Shown one piece after another: positions 1 through 9,088 of a stretch of DNA of 36,081 bases (positions are counted from its first letter, which is position 1; the number at the start of each line of letters is the position of its first letter). Under the pieces are notes generated by a model. It saw only the letters and a program-made list of their open reading frames with translations. It was not told the DNA's origin and did not search any database. The translations under genes were made by a program, and so were the position numbers. Origin of the DNA: Streptomyces tanashiensis (lineage in GTDB: Bacteria > Actinomycetota > Actinomycetes > Streptomycetales > Streptomycetaceae); the NCBI RefSeq assembly GCF_014648895.1, contig NZ_BMRZ01000029.1, positions 1 to 36,081 on the forward strand, written 5' to 3'.

Positions 1-2
1 CG

Positions 3-105
3 TTTCCGACTCTATCAGATCTTTCCGATCCGATTTCCTCGGTGCTTTCCGGTCCCTTTTGCTTTCGCTCCGGGCCCTTCCGGCGGTTTCGACTTTATCA
101 GATTC
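3..105. repeat. Diverged direct repeat around CGACTYTATCAGAT
   Basis: Two copies of about 19 bases lie at 3-21 and 87-105. Both contain CGAC(T/C)... reading CGACTCTATCAGAT in the first and CGACTTTATCAGAT in the second, each preceded by a TTTC word. Their role is unknown; they could be regulator sites or remnants of a short repeat. Confidence 0.5.
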
Positions 106-203
106 ATTTCGGCCGACCTAATCGGTGGCTTTCATGATTCGAATAAGAATCGGGATGACTCCGTGGAATCGAAATCCCCTACCGGAGTGAGTGAGACTCT
201 ACC

Positions 204-238
204 CGGTTGCTGCCGAACTGTCCAGTTCCAGGCAACCG
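204..238 (+). terminator. Hairpin followed by TTT, terminator-like
   Basis: CGGTTGC (204-210) pairs with GCAACCG (232-238), and inside it GAACT (215-219) pairs with AGTTC (224-228), separated by small bulges. A short T run follows on the plus strand. This could end a plus-strand transcript coming from left of the window or an unannotated small RNA, or lie behind the SpoIIM gene. Confidence 0.4.
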
Positions 239-324
239 TTTGAATCTACCTCCCCACGAGCGCCGTGTCAACAGCTTTCGCGAGCACCGGAGGAGACTAG
301 CAGCTCAGGGGGGTCGGACGCACA

Positions 325-1332
325 TCAGGCGGCGGTGGGGAGCGCGGCGCTGCGGTCGGGCTCCTCCAGGTCGCCGATGTCGCCGGCCCGGGCGGCGCGG
401 CCGCCGAGGACGTAGACGTAGACGAGGAACGCCAGCTCAGCACCGACGCCGATGGCGATCCGGGCCCAGGTGGGGAGGCCGGAAGGCGTGACGAAGCCTT
501 CGATCAGGCCCGAGACGAAGAGGACCAGGGCCAGGCCGATCGCCATGCCGACGGCCGATCGGCCCTGCTCCGCCAGGGCTGCGCGGCGGGTCCTGGGGCC
601 CGGGTCGATGACCGTCCAGCCCAGGCGGAGGCCCGTGCCGGCGGCCACGAAGACGGCGGTCAGTTCGAGGAGGCCGTGGGGCAGGATCAGGCCCAGGAAG
701 ACGTCGAGGCGGCCGGCGGAGGACATCAGGCCGATGCCGACACCGAGGTTCAGCATGTTCAGGAAGAGGATCCAGAGGACCGGGATGCCCAGGAACGCGC
801 CCAGGACCAGGCACATGGCCGCGGCCTGGGCGTTGTTCGTCCAGACCTGGGCGGCGAAGGACGCCGCCGGGTGGCTGGAGTAGTACGTCTCGTACTGGCC
901 GCCGGGGCGGGTCATCTCGCGGAGGTCGCCGGAGGCGCCGATCGAGGCCTGGACCTCCGGGTGCGTGCCGATCCACCAGCCGATGAGGACGGCGAGCAGG
1001 GTGGAGAGGACGGCCGTGGGGATCCACCAGTGGCGGGAGCGGTAGACCGCGGCGGGGAAGCCGGCCGTGAGGAAGCGGACCGCGTCGCGCCAGGAGGAGC
1101 GGCGGGTGCCGGTGACGGCGGCGCGGGCGCGGGCCACGAGCTGGGTGAGCCGGGCCGTGAGCATGGGGTCCGGGGTGCTCGACTGGACGATCGAGAGATG
1201 GGTGGCCGTGCGCTGGTACAGCGCGACGAGTTCGTCGGCCTCGGCGCCGGTGAGCTTGCCGCCCCTGCGCAGGAGGTGGTCGAGACGTTCCCACTCGGCG
1301 CGGTGGGCGGTCACGTAGACGTCGAGGTCCAT
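325..1332 (-). CDS. Stage II sporulation protein M (SpoIIM) domain membrane protein
   Basis: A 335-residue protein beginning MDLDVYVTAHRAEWERL. The N-terminal ~95 residues are soluble and helical. At least five hydrophobic segments follow, with HGLLEL and GLIEGFVTPSG motifs typical of the SpoIIM/DUF95 family. The open frame continues upstream to 1767, but that part is Arg/Pro/His-rich and overlaps the divergent RDD gene, so I chose the ATG at 1332. In many actinobacteria SpoIIM-like genes lie beside RDD, MoxR and DUF58 genes; here only the RDD gene is visible, divergent with 120 bp between starts. In Bacillus SpoIIM works in a septal peptidoglycan-degrading complex; the role of the actinobacterial version is not established, so a membrane-remodelling function is only an inference. 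Confidence 0.88.
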   Translation of the reverse strand: MDLDVYVTAHRAEWERLDHLLRRGGKLTGAEADELVALYQRTATHLSIVQSSTPDPMLTARLTQLVARARAAVTGTRRSSWRDAVRFLTAGFPAAVYRSRHWWIPTAVLSTLLAVLIGWWIGTHPEVQASIGASGDLREMTRPGGQYETYYSSHPAASFAAQVWTNNAQAAAMCLVLGAFLGIPVLWILFLNMLNLGVGIGLMSSAGRLDVFLGLILPHGLLELTAVFVAAGTGLRLGWTVIDPGPRTRRAALAEQGRSAVGMAIGLALVLFVSGLIEGFVTPSGLPTWARIAIGVGAELAFLVYVYVLGGRAARAGDIGDLEEPDRSAALPTAA

Positions 1333-1452
1333 GATCGGCTGCTGCTCCAGGGCACTGGCTGCGGACGGGTCCGTACTACTGCGGCGCGCTGCGGGCCAGC
1401 TTGGCAGACTGGCGTTCGGAGGGGTCGGGAAGGTCGGAGAAGGGTGGGTGCC

Positions 1453-2430
1453 GTGAGTGGTCTGGTGACGGGCGATGCGGTCGTCCTCGGATTGCAGCCC
1501 GCGCGGCTGCCGAGTCGGGCGCTCGCGGTGCTCATCGACCTGGTCGTGGTGTGGGCCGTGTATCTGCTGATCACGCTCGGGCTCGCGGTGGCCACGGCCT
1601 CGCTGGACGAGGCGGCGGTGACCGCGGTGTCCATCGCGTCCTTCCTGTTGGTGCTCGTGGGGGCGCCGATCGCCGTGGAGACGCTGTCGCACGGGCGGTC
1701 CCTGGGGAAGCTGGCCTGCGGACTGCGGGTGGTGCGGGACGACGGAGGGCCGGTCCGGTTCCGGCACGCGCTGGTACGGGGTGCGATGGGGGTCGTCGAG
1801 ATCCTGATGACCTTCGGGGTCGTCGCCTGCGTCTCCTCGCTGGTGTCCGAGCGGGGGCGGCGGCTCGGAGACGTCTTCGCGGGGACGCTGGTGGTGCGGG
1901 AGCGGATACCCGCGGCGCGGGCTCTGGCCGTGCCTCCCCCGCCGCCGTGGCTGGTGGGGCGTTTCACCGGGGTCGATCTCTCCGCGGTGCCGGAGGCCCT
2001 GTGGCTGGAGATACGTCAGTACCTGACGCGGTCGCGTGAGCTGGACCCGGTCGTCGGGCGGCGCCTGGCGGAGCGGCTGGCCGACGAGCTGGTGGCGCGG
2101 ACCGGGACGCCTCCGCCGGCGGGGGTGCCGGCCGAGGCCTATCTGGCGGGTGTGGTGGCCGAGCGGCAGGCGCGGGACGCCCGGCGGGCGTTCGCCCCGG
2201 GGGCTGGTGGTGGGACCGGGCCGACGGGTTTCGTTGCGCCCGCGGGTGCCGGTGGTGCGCCCCCCATGGGTACGTTCCCCGTCGCCGCTCCCCCTGTGGT
2301 CGCTCCACCTGTGCTCGCTCCCCCGGCCGTCGCTCCGGCCGTCGCCGACCCGGTCGTCGTCGACCCGGCCGTCGTCGATCCCGTGGTGGAGTCCGGGGCG
2401 CGTCCCACCGGGTTCGCCCCGCCGGCCTGA
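1453..2430 (+). CDS. RDD family membrane protein
   Basis: A 325-residue protein from a GTG start (VSGLVTGDAVVLGLQPARLPSRALAV). An RDD domain spans roughly residues 15-155: LPSRALAVLIDLVVV opens the first membrane helix, two further helices follow, and the conserved GRRLGDVFAGTLVV lies near the end. A soluble helical region comes next (about 170-245). The last ~70 residues are a low-complexity Pro/Val/Ala tail with repeated PPVVAPPV-type words. The frame is open far upstream, but that part is antisense to the SpoIIM gene. RDD proteins have no single known activity; some have been linked to cation exchange. Divergence from the SpoIIM gene suggests shared regulation. Confidence 0.88.
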   Translation: MSGLVTGDAVVLGLQPARLPSRALAVLIDLVVVWAVYLLITLGLAVATASLDEAAVTAVSIASFLLVLVGAPIAVETLSHGRSLGKLACGLRVVRDDGGPVRFRHALVRGAMGVVEILMTFGVVACVSSLVSERGRRLGDVFAGTLVVRERIPAARALAVPPPPPWLVGRFTGVDLSAVPEALWLEIRQYLTRSRELDPVVGRRLAERLADELVARTGTPPPAGVPAEAYLAGVVAERQARDARRAFAPGAGGGTGPTGFVAPAGAGGAPPMGTFPVAAPPVVAPPVLAPPAVAPAVADPVVVDPAVVDPVVESGARPTGFAPPA

Positions 2431-2439
2431 GCGGTTCGG

Positions 2440-3055
2440 TCAGGGGAAGACCGAGGGCGGGGTCTCCAGGGCTTCGAGTTCGATGCCGGGGGCGGCGAGG
2501 ACCACGTCGCCGGCGATGTGGACCGTATGGCGTTCGCCCGTGTCCAGGGTGCTGACCTGGTATTCGTCCACGGTCAGGGGGCCGTTGTCAGTGGCGTGCG
2601 CTTCACTTCTCAGCAGGGCCCAGGACTGGTCGACCGTGAGGGGGGGCGAGCACCGGGTCCGTGAAGGCGACGAGCCTGACACGGGTCTCGGGGGAATCGG
2701 GGGTGAGACGCAGGAGTCGCGTGAGCGCGACGAGGAACGCCGGGGACGTGCCGGTGAAGGCGTGGGCGCGCACATTGCCTTCGGTGGCGTGGGTTCCGGT
2801 GGGGTCCGTGCGGACCCAGGTGACGCCGTCGAGGGCCGCGCCGCGGACCTGCCAGCTCGCGGCGTGCAGTTCGAGTCGGATGGGGCGGCCCAGTTCGTCG
2901 ACGGCCAGGTCGACGGAGCCCCGGTGATCGCCGGTGGGGGTGGTGATCTGCGAGACGTAGCGCCAGCCGGAGGGGCCGGGCGCGCAGTGGAAGTGTTCTT
3001 CACCGAGGGGGGTGTGATCGTGCGGATCATGGAGCGAATATCGGCCGCGGGGCAT
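2440..3055 (-). pseudogene. Conserved hypothetical gene split by a one-base frameshift
   Basis: Two frames join into one plausible protein of about 204 residues. The first runs from ATG 3055 (MPRGRYSLHDPHDHTPLGEEHF) to about 2646 (VRLVAFTDPVLAP). The second continues LTVDQSWALLRSEAHATDNG to the TGA at 2440. The switch lies in a run of seven G at 2640-2646 (C7 on the coding strand); six would restore the frame. Without the shift the first frame runs to an unrelated stop at 2603. Both halves show normal Streptomyces codon bias, so the break is recent or is a sequencing error. I do not recognise a function; there is no signal peptide or membrane segment. It ends 9 bp from the convergent RDD gene. 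Confidence 0.72.
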
Positions 3056-3108
3056 GGGTCAGTCCTCGGGAGGGGGCGCTTCCGGGTGCGGTAGCGGGGG
3101 CGGGACGG

Positions 3109-3145
3109 GGCAGGCCCCCCGGCACGGGGGTGCGGGGGGCCTGCC
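3109..3145 (-). terminator. Hairpin terminator behind ahcY
   Basis: GGCAGGCCCCCC (3109-3120) pairs perfectly with GGGGGGCCTGCC (3134-3145), a 12-bp stem with a 13-base loop. It lies 64 bases past the ahcY stop and before the broken hypothetical gene. There is no U tract, as is common for Streptomyces terminators. Confidence 0.72.
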
Positions 3146-3208
3146 TGAGTCCTCTGCGGATGTCCGGGACGGCGCCGCGTCAGCGCGCGGGCGCCGCCGG
3201 CCGGGGCA

Positions 3209-4663
<1,455 letters not shown>

Positions 4664-4851
4664 GACTGGGCTGCTCCTCGTGTGTGCGAGTGCGAGGGTC
4701 GGTTGAGGCGCCTGGCACCACGGCGACGCCCCTGGGCACACGAATGCCCGGGAGGTTCCACGGTGCCGTCGTCGGAGGCCCTCTCTCCCTCGGACGGTCC
4801 TCGGACCGCCCGACCGCCATCAGCAGCGACGTCTGGCTGGTCACGAATCTA

Positions 4852-4863
4852 CACCGATCGGTG
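4852..4863. promoter_or_regulatory. Perfect 12-bp palindrome upstream of ahcY
   Basis: CACCGATCGGTG is a perfect palindrome lying 189 bases before the ahcY start codon. It could be an operator for a dimeric repressor, but I cannot name one, and a palindrome this short can occur by chance. Confidence 0.25.
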
Positions 4864-4958
4864 CGGCGGTCCACAGTCCGCTTCGAGCCTGCGTGGGGCT
4901 GCGGGGCCCCTCACCTCGTACGGTCGTGCGCCCGTCCCCCGTACCCCGTACGGATGCG

Positions 4959-4993
4959 CGAAGCCCCCGGGCCGTGTGGTCCCGGGGGCTTCG
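4959..4993 (-). terminator. Hairpin terminator behind the cation-efflux gene
   Basis: CGAAGCCCCCGGG (4959-4971) pairs perfectly with CCCGGGGGCTTCG (4981-4993): a 13-bp stem and a 9-base loop. It lies about 110 bases past the stop of the cation-efflux gene, with the tandem repeat in between. It would insulate the gene from ahcY. Confidence 0.72.
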
Positions 4994-5008
4994 CGGTGGT
5001 GGGCGGTG

Positions 5009-5090
5009 TTTCCCGTGGGCGGGCTTCCCGTGGGGTGTGGTTCCCCGTGGGGTGTGGTTCCCCGTGGGGTGTGGTTCCCCGTGGGGCGGG
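5009..5090. repeat. 17-bp tandem repeat, about five copies
   Basis: The unit TTCCCCGTGGGGTGTGG is exact at 5041-5057 and 5058-5074. Diverged copies lie at 5009-5024, 5025-5040 and 5075-5090. Each unit contains the palindrome CCCCGTGGGG, so the array can form a row of small hairpins in the 3' region of the cation-efflux transcript, just before its terminator. Confidence 0.85.
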
Positions 5091-5102
5091 TCGGCCCGGG
5101 GG

Positions 5103-6068
5103 TCAGTGGCCGGTGCCGCCCGGGGTCTTGGCCGGGTTCCGGCCGGCGGAGGCGGCCGCCTCGCTGTAGATGTCGGGTTCGAGGTAGATGACCCGGGCGA
5201 TCGGGACGGCGGCGCGGATGCGCTCCTCGGCGGCGTTGATGGCGTGCGCGACCTCGGTGGCCGTCTCGTCGTGCTGGACGGCGATCTTGGCGGCGACGAG
5301 GAGCTCCTCGGGGCCGAGGTGGAGCGTGCGCATGTGGATGAGGCGGGTGACGGTCTCGCCGTCGACGACGGCCGCCTCGATCTTCTTGACGTCCTCGACT
5401 CCGGCGGACTCGCCGAGGAGCAGCGACTTCGTCTCGGCGGCGAGCACGAGCGCGATCAGGATGAGCAGGATGCCGATGCAGAGGGTGCCGATGCCGTCCC
5501 AGACGCCGTTGTCGGTCAGGAGGGCGAGGCCGACGCCGCCGAGGGCGAGGACGAGACCGATGAGGGCGCCGAGGTCCTCCAGGAGGACGACGGGGAGCTC
5601 GGGGGCCTTGGCGCGGCGGACGAACTCCTTCCAGGAGAGGCCGCCGCGGATCTCGTTGGACTCCTTGATGGCGGTGCGGAAGGAGAAGGACTCGGCGATG
5701 ATCGCGAAGACCAGGACGCCGACCGGCCAGTACCAGGCCTCGATGGGGTGCGGGTGCTTGATCTTCTCGTAGCCCTCGTAGATGGCGAACATGCCACCGA
5801 CGGAGAAGAGCACGATGGAGACGAGGAAGGCGTAGATGTAGCGCTCGCGGCCGTAGCCGAAGGGGTGCTGCGGGGTGGCCTCGCGCTGGGCCTTCTTGCC
5901 GCCGAGGAGCAGCAGGCCCTGGTTGCCGGAGTCGGCGAGCGAGTGGACGCTCTCGGCGAGCATCGACGACGAACCGCTGAAGAGGAACGCCACGAACTTG
6001 GCTACGGCGATCGCGAGGTTGGCGGCGAGTGCCGCCACGATCGCCTTGGTTCCGCCTGACGCGCTCAT
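5103..6068 (-). CDS. Cation diffusion facilitator (CDF) family metal exporter
   Basis: A 321-residue inner-membrane protein expected to export divalent metal such as zinc in exchange for protons. The N-terminal half has the CDF membrane domain: MLAESVHSLADSGNQGLLLLG carries H42 and D46 of the transport site, and HPFGYGRERYIYAFLVSIVLFSVGG is the usual loop and third helix. A further Asn/Glu-rich helix follows (AIIAESFSFRTAIKESNEIRGG). The C-terminal ~90 residues (from about ESAGVEDVKKIEAAV) form the cytoplasmic domain. The ATG at 6068 is the first start in a good context. A tandem repeat and terminator follow the gene. Metal specificity cannot be read from sequence alone. It lies 66 bp upstream of nothing in its own direction but downstream of manA, so it could be the last gene of the manA transcript. 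Confidence 0.92.
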   Translation of the reverse strand: MSASGGTKAIVAALAANLAIAVAKFVAFLFSGSSSMLAESVHSLADSGNQGLLLLGGKKAQREATPQHPFGYGRERYIYAFLVSIVLFSVGGMFAIYEGYEKIKHPHPIEAWYWPVGVLVFAIIAESFSFRTAIKESNEIRGGLSWKEFVRRAKAPELPVVLLEDLGALIGLVLALGGVGLALLTDNGVWDGIGTLCIGILLILIALVLAAETKSLLLGESAGVEDVKKIEAAVVDGETVTRLIHMRTLHLGPEELLVAAKIAVQHDETATEVAHAINAAEERIRAAVPIARVIYLEPDIYSEAAASAGRNPAKTPGGTGH

Positions 6069-6134
6069 GGGTGTACGTGGTCCCTTCGTCGATGCTCCGG
6101 CTCGATCGCCGCGGTTCGGCCGGTCATTGTCGCA

Positions 6135-7286
6135 TCAGGCCACGACGGTCGCTCGGAAGACCGTGCCCGCTCCGGTCAGTTCGGTCGCCTCGCCCGCCGG
6201 GACGAAGACGGACTCGCCGGGGCCGAGGGTGACCCCGCCCACCCGCGGGCTGCCCGCGACGGCGAGCAGGATCTGGGGGGTGGGGGCGGTGAGGTCGGTC
6301 GGCGCGGCGCCTTCCGCGCGGGCGAACCGGGAGAGGCGGAACTCGTCGATCGGGGTCTCGTAGACCTCCTCGCCGGAGGGGGAGGCCTCGGGGCGCAGGA
6401 CGGCCGGGTCGTTCGGTTCGAAGCGGACGACCCTGAGGAGTTCGGGGACGTCGACGTGCTTGGGCGTGAGGCCGCAGCGCAGCACGTTGTCGGAGTTGGC
6501 CATGATCTCGACACCGAGGCCGTCGAGGTAGGCGTGCGGGACGCCCGCGCCGAGGTAGAGGGCTTCGCCGGGCTGGAGCTTGACGCGGTTGAGGAGCATG
6601 GCGGCGATCACGCCGGGGTCGCCCGGGAAGTGGTGGGCGAGGCTCGCGAAGGGGGCGTGGTCGCCGCCGAGACGGTCGGCCGCGGCGGCGGCCTCGGCGA
6701 CGGTGTGCGCCATCTCCTCGTGGTCGGCGGTGAGCAGGGCCGTCAGGACCTCGCGGAGCGCGGCCTCCTCGGGGTGGGCGTGGAGGAGGTCCACGTACGG
6801 CTTGAGGGAGTCGACGCCGAGCGCGGCGATGAGGTCGGCGGCCTCGGCGGGGGCGCGGAAGCCGCACAGGCCGTCGAAGGGGGTGAGCGCGCAGATCAGC
6901 TCGGGCTTGTGGTTGGCGTCCCGGTACGTGCGGTGGGGGGCGTCGACCGGGATGCCGGCGGCCTCCTCGGCGGCGTACCCGGCCTTGGCCTGGTCCAGGT
7001 CGGGGTGGACCTGGAGGGAGAGCGGGGCGCCCGCGGCGAGCAGCTTCAGGAGGAAGGGGAGCCGCGGTCCGAACTTCTCGACGGCCCGCTCGCCCAGTTC
7101 GCGTACGGGGTCGGCGGCGATGAGCTCGTTCAGCGCGCCGCGCTCGGTGCGGGAGGGGGCACCGGGGTGGGCGCCCATCCACATCTCGGCCTGGGGCTCT
7201 CCGGTGGGAGCGACTCCGAGCAGTTCCGGGATGGCCGTCGTGGATCCCCAGGCGTAGGGGCGGACGGTGTTGACGAGGCGGTCCAT
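6135..7286 (-). CDS. manA: Mannose-6-phosphate isomerase, class I
   Basis: A 383-residue type I phosphomannose isomerase interconverting fructose-6-P and mannose-6-P, the first step toward GDP-mannose. It begins MDRLVNTVRPYAWGSTTAIPELLG. Zinc ligands are visible: Q92 and H94 in SLQVHPDLDQAKAGYA, E129 in NHKPELICAL, and the later His in YLGAGVPHAYLDGLGVEIMANSDNVLRCGLTPKHVD. It is downstream of the SIS-domain gene on the same strand with a 141-bp gap; manB and the pyrophosphorylase for the later steps are nearby. Length and motifs are normal. Confidence 0.96.
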   Translation of the reverse strand: MDRLVNTVRPYAWGSTTAIPELLGVAPTGEPQAEMWMGAHPGAPSRTERGALNELIAADPVRELGERAVEKFGPRLPFLLKLLAAGAPLSLQVHPDLDQAKAGYAAEEAAGIPVDAPHRTYRDANHKPELICALTPFDGLCGFRAPAEAADLIAALGVDSLKPYVDLLHAHPEEAALREVLTALLTADHEEMAHTVAEAAAAADRLGGDHAPFASLAHHFPGDPGVIAAMLLNRVKLQPGEALYLGAGVPHAYLDGLGVEIMANSDNVLRCGLTPKHVDVPELLRVVRFEPNDPAVLRPEASPSGEEVYETPIDEFRLSRFARAEGAAPTDLTAPTPQILLAVAGSPRVGGVTLGPGESVFVPAGEATELTGAGTVFRATVVA

Positions 7287-7427
7287 GGTGCCTGCCAGCT
7301 CCTCGGGGTGGTGACGGATCGTGCGGGTGTCGGGAGACAGGTGACAGGGGGCGGGTGACGGGTGGGTGACGGGGTGGGGTCCTGCCGGTGCACCTGCGCC
7401 GACGTGGGGGGCCGGTGCCGGTGGGGG

Positions 7428-8576
7428 CTAGTGCGGTGTGCGGCCGGGCGTGGCCAGGTTGAGGTAGACGGCCGCGAAGTCGGTCACGGCGAGCAGTTCG
7501 GCGAGGGTCTCCAGGTCGCCGCCCTCCTCCGGTTCCAGTTCGCTGATGGCGGTCCCGTGGCCGAGGGCCAGTTCGCGGGCGGCCGGGGCGGCGGTGAGGC
7601 CGTCCGCGGGGCGGTCGCGGAGCAGGACCACGCGCGCGCGGAGCGCCTGCGGCTCGTCCACGCGGTCGCGGAAGAAGTCGTCGGGGTCGGCGCCCGCCGC
7701 GTAGTCGCCCGTGAGGAGGACGCCGTGTGCCGGGAGGGCCTCGGGGAGTTCCGCGGCGAGCGCGGGCAGGCCGGCGAGCTCGGCGAGGACGGCGGCGAAG
7801 CGGCGGCCGGCCGGGCCGGCGGCGTACCCCTCGGTCCAGATCAGCGGGAGCGAGTCGGCGAGTTCGGCGGCGAGCGTCTTCGCCGGGTTGCTGTACGTGG
7901 CGATGGCCGGGCCGCAGCGTTCCGCCGTGCGGTCGAGACGGTCGGCGACCTTCTCCAGGGTCTCCGGCGGGGCCTCGATGAGGCCGACGCGGTCGAGGAG
8001 CGCGAGGAGCGGGGTGAACAGGGCCCAGAGGGCGCCGGGGCTGGCGGCGATGCTCTCGGCGTACTCGTCGGGCGTCTCGTTCGGGGCGGTCGCCATCGGG
8101 ACGAACAGGCCGTGCGAGCCGTTGACGGTCTCGGCGAGCGGGGAGGCCTTGGGGGCGACGGCCACGACCGTGATGCCCCGGCGGTACGCCTGCTCGGCGA
8201 GGACGGCGAGGCCCGGTTCGGCGCCGTCGGTGGTCGGGAGCAGCAGCAGGTCCACGGAACCGGCCCAGCCGGGCAGGGCCCAGCGCAGGGCGCCCGCGGC
8301 GGGGGCGACGCCGGTGGGCTGGAGGCGTACGACGGGGGCGGCGGCTCCGGCGAGCGCGCCGATCAGGTCCGCGACGCCGGCGGCGGCGGTGCCGGGGCCC
8401 GCGACGAGGACGGCCCGGGGGCGGCCCTCGGGGCGGAGGTCCGCGATGCCGGCCTCGGCGGCGTGCCGGGCGGCGGTCCGTACCCGAGCGCCTGCCTCGG
8501 CCGCGCCGCGGAGGAGCCCACGGCGGTCGGCCAGGGCGAGGTCGTCCGGGGCGTCGAGGAGGGTCTCGTCGAGCAT
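7428..8576 (-). CDS. SIS-domain protein, phosphosugar isomerase-like
   Basis: A 382-residue protein beginning MLDETLLDAPDDLALADRRGLLRGAAEAG. RAVLVAGPGTAAAGVADLIGALAG resembles the first strand and glycine turn of a SIS fold. LLLLPTTDGAEPGLAVLAEQAYRRGITVVAVAPKASPLAE is a second typical strand/loop, and LPLIWTEGYAAGPAGRRFAAVLAELA lies in the second lobe, as in the phosphoglucose/phosphomannose isomerase C-terminal family. The frame is open to 8807 but the upstream part is low-complexity, so ATG 8576 was chosen. It sits between manA and manB, and the same order occurs in mycobacteria (Rv3256c), which suggests work on the mannose-phosphate branch; the substrate is unproven. Confidence 0.85.
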   Translation of the reverse strand: MLDETLLDAPDDLALADRRGLLRGAAEAGARVRTAARHAAEAGIADLRPEGRPRAVLVAGPGTAAAGVADLIGALAGAAAPVVRLQPTGVAPAAGALRWALPGWAGSVDLLLLPTTDGAEPGLAVLAEQAYRRGITVVAVAPKASPLAETVNGSHGLFVPMATAPNETPDEYAESIAASPGALWALFTPLLALLDRVGLIEAPPETLEKVADRLDRTAERCGPAIATYSNPAKTLAAELADSLPLIWTEGYAAGPAGRRFAAVLAELAGLPALAAELPEALPAHGVLLTGDYAAGADPDDFFRDRVDEPQALRARVVLLRDRPADGLTAAPAARELALGHGTAISELEPEEGGDLETLAELLAVTDFAAVYLNLATPGRTPH

Positions 8577-8697
8577 GTGCGGTGCCTCCTTGCGGGGCGG
8601 GGCGCTGCGCGTGCGGGCGGGTGCGGGTGCGGTGCTGGTGCTGGTGCTGTGCCCTGTCGGGGCGGGCCCCCGTACCCACGGGGAAGCCCGTCGTGGT
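8577..8697. other. Low-complexity gap upstream of the SIS gene
   Basis: This stretch has short GC-rich tandem words, GGGTGC and GGTGCT repeated around 8614-8652. No small gene, conserved promoter or riboswitch was recognised. Confidence 0.4.
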
Positions 8698-8789
8698 GCG
8701 GGTTCGGGCGCGGAACGCTGAGGCGCCGCTGAGGGCGCCGTCCCGTGTGCCCACCCGTCCCGCCCCAGCGGGACGATTGCCCACACGGG
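8698..8789. repeat. GC-rich hairpin repeat element, copy A
   Basis: This segment matches 22350-22462 in layout and wording (GTGCGGGTTC, then GGCGCCG and AGGGCGCCGT, then GTGCCCACCCGT). The terminal arms CCCGTGTG (8742-8749) and CACACGGG (8782-8789) are inverted. Inside them GTCCCGC (8757-8763) pairs with GCGGGAC (8768-8774). It lies 27 bases past the stop of the Trm112-like gene, so it probably also serves as a minus-strand terminator. Confidence 0.65.
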
Positions 8790-8816
8790 GGTGGGCAGCG
8801 CCCGCAAACGAGGGGC

Positions 8817-8999
8817 TTACGCCGGCTTGCGGGCCTCGTCGGTCAGGAGGACCGGGATGTCGTCGCGGACCGGGTAGGCGAGGCCGCAGTCGGGGCTCGT
8901 GCAGATCAGCTCGGGGGTCTCGTCCGCCGTGCGGTCGTTCAGCGGAGCGTGGCAGGCCGGGCAGGCCAGGATCTCCAGGAGGCCGGCTTCGAGCGGCAT
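8817..8999 (-). CDS. Trm112 family mini-protein
   Basis: A 60-residue protein starting MPLEAGLLEILACPACHAPL. It shows the Trm112/UPF0434 pattern: CPAC near the N-terminus, a second cysteine pair in ELICTSPDCGLAYPVRDDIPVLL, and the C-terminal D-IPVLL motif. In eukaryotes and archaea Trm112 activates methyltransferases for tRNA, rRNA and release factor; bacterial versions are less well characterised and their partner here is unknown. It lies 89 bp downstream of manB on the same strand and is probably cotranscribed with it. Confidence 0.92.
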   Translation of the reverse strand: MPLEAGLLEILACPACHAPLNDRTADETPELICTSPDCGLAYPVRDDIPVLLTDEARKPA

Positions 9000-9088
9000 G
9001 GGATGTCCCTTCGAACAGACGGATCGGGCCAGGTCAGCCTACCGCCGGGGAAGGGGGCACGCCCCCGTTCCCCGGCGGTACGGCGGGG

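Larger units (their letters stand above)
1..324. other. Gene-free left edge, less GC-rich than the rest
   Basis: No convincing coding region is visible. The first 190 bases are pyrimidine-rich on the plus strand and clearly less GC-rich than the neighbouring genes, with repeated TTTCCG words. A diverged direct repeat and a hairpin lie inside and are listed separately. The region is downstream of the SpoIIM gene and may belong to a transcription unit that begins outside the window. Confidence 0.6.

Noticed and set aside
325..1767. Longer SpoIIM reading frame starting at 1767
   Set aside because: The extra N-terminus is His/Arg/Pro-rich, overlaps the divergent RDD gene and shows no family similarity; ATG 1332 gives a normal protein.
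4664..4860. SAH or SAM riboswitch before ahcY
   Set aside because: I looked for the conserved core words on the minus strand and found only the GAGGAG ribosome site; no recognisable riboswitch structure.
5009..5090. CRISPR-like array
   Set aside because: 17-bp units abut one another without spacers.
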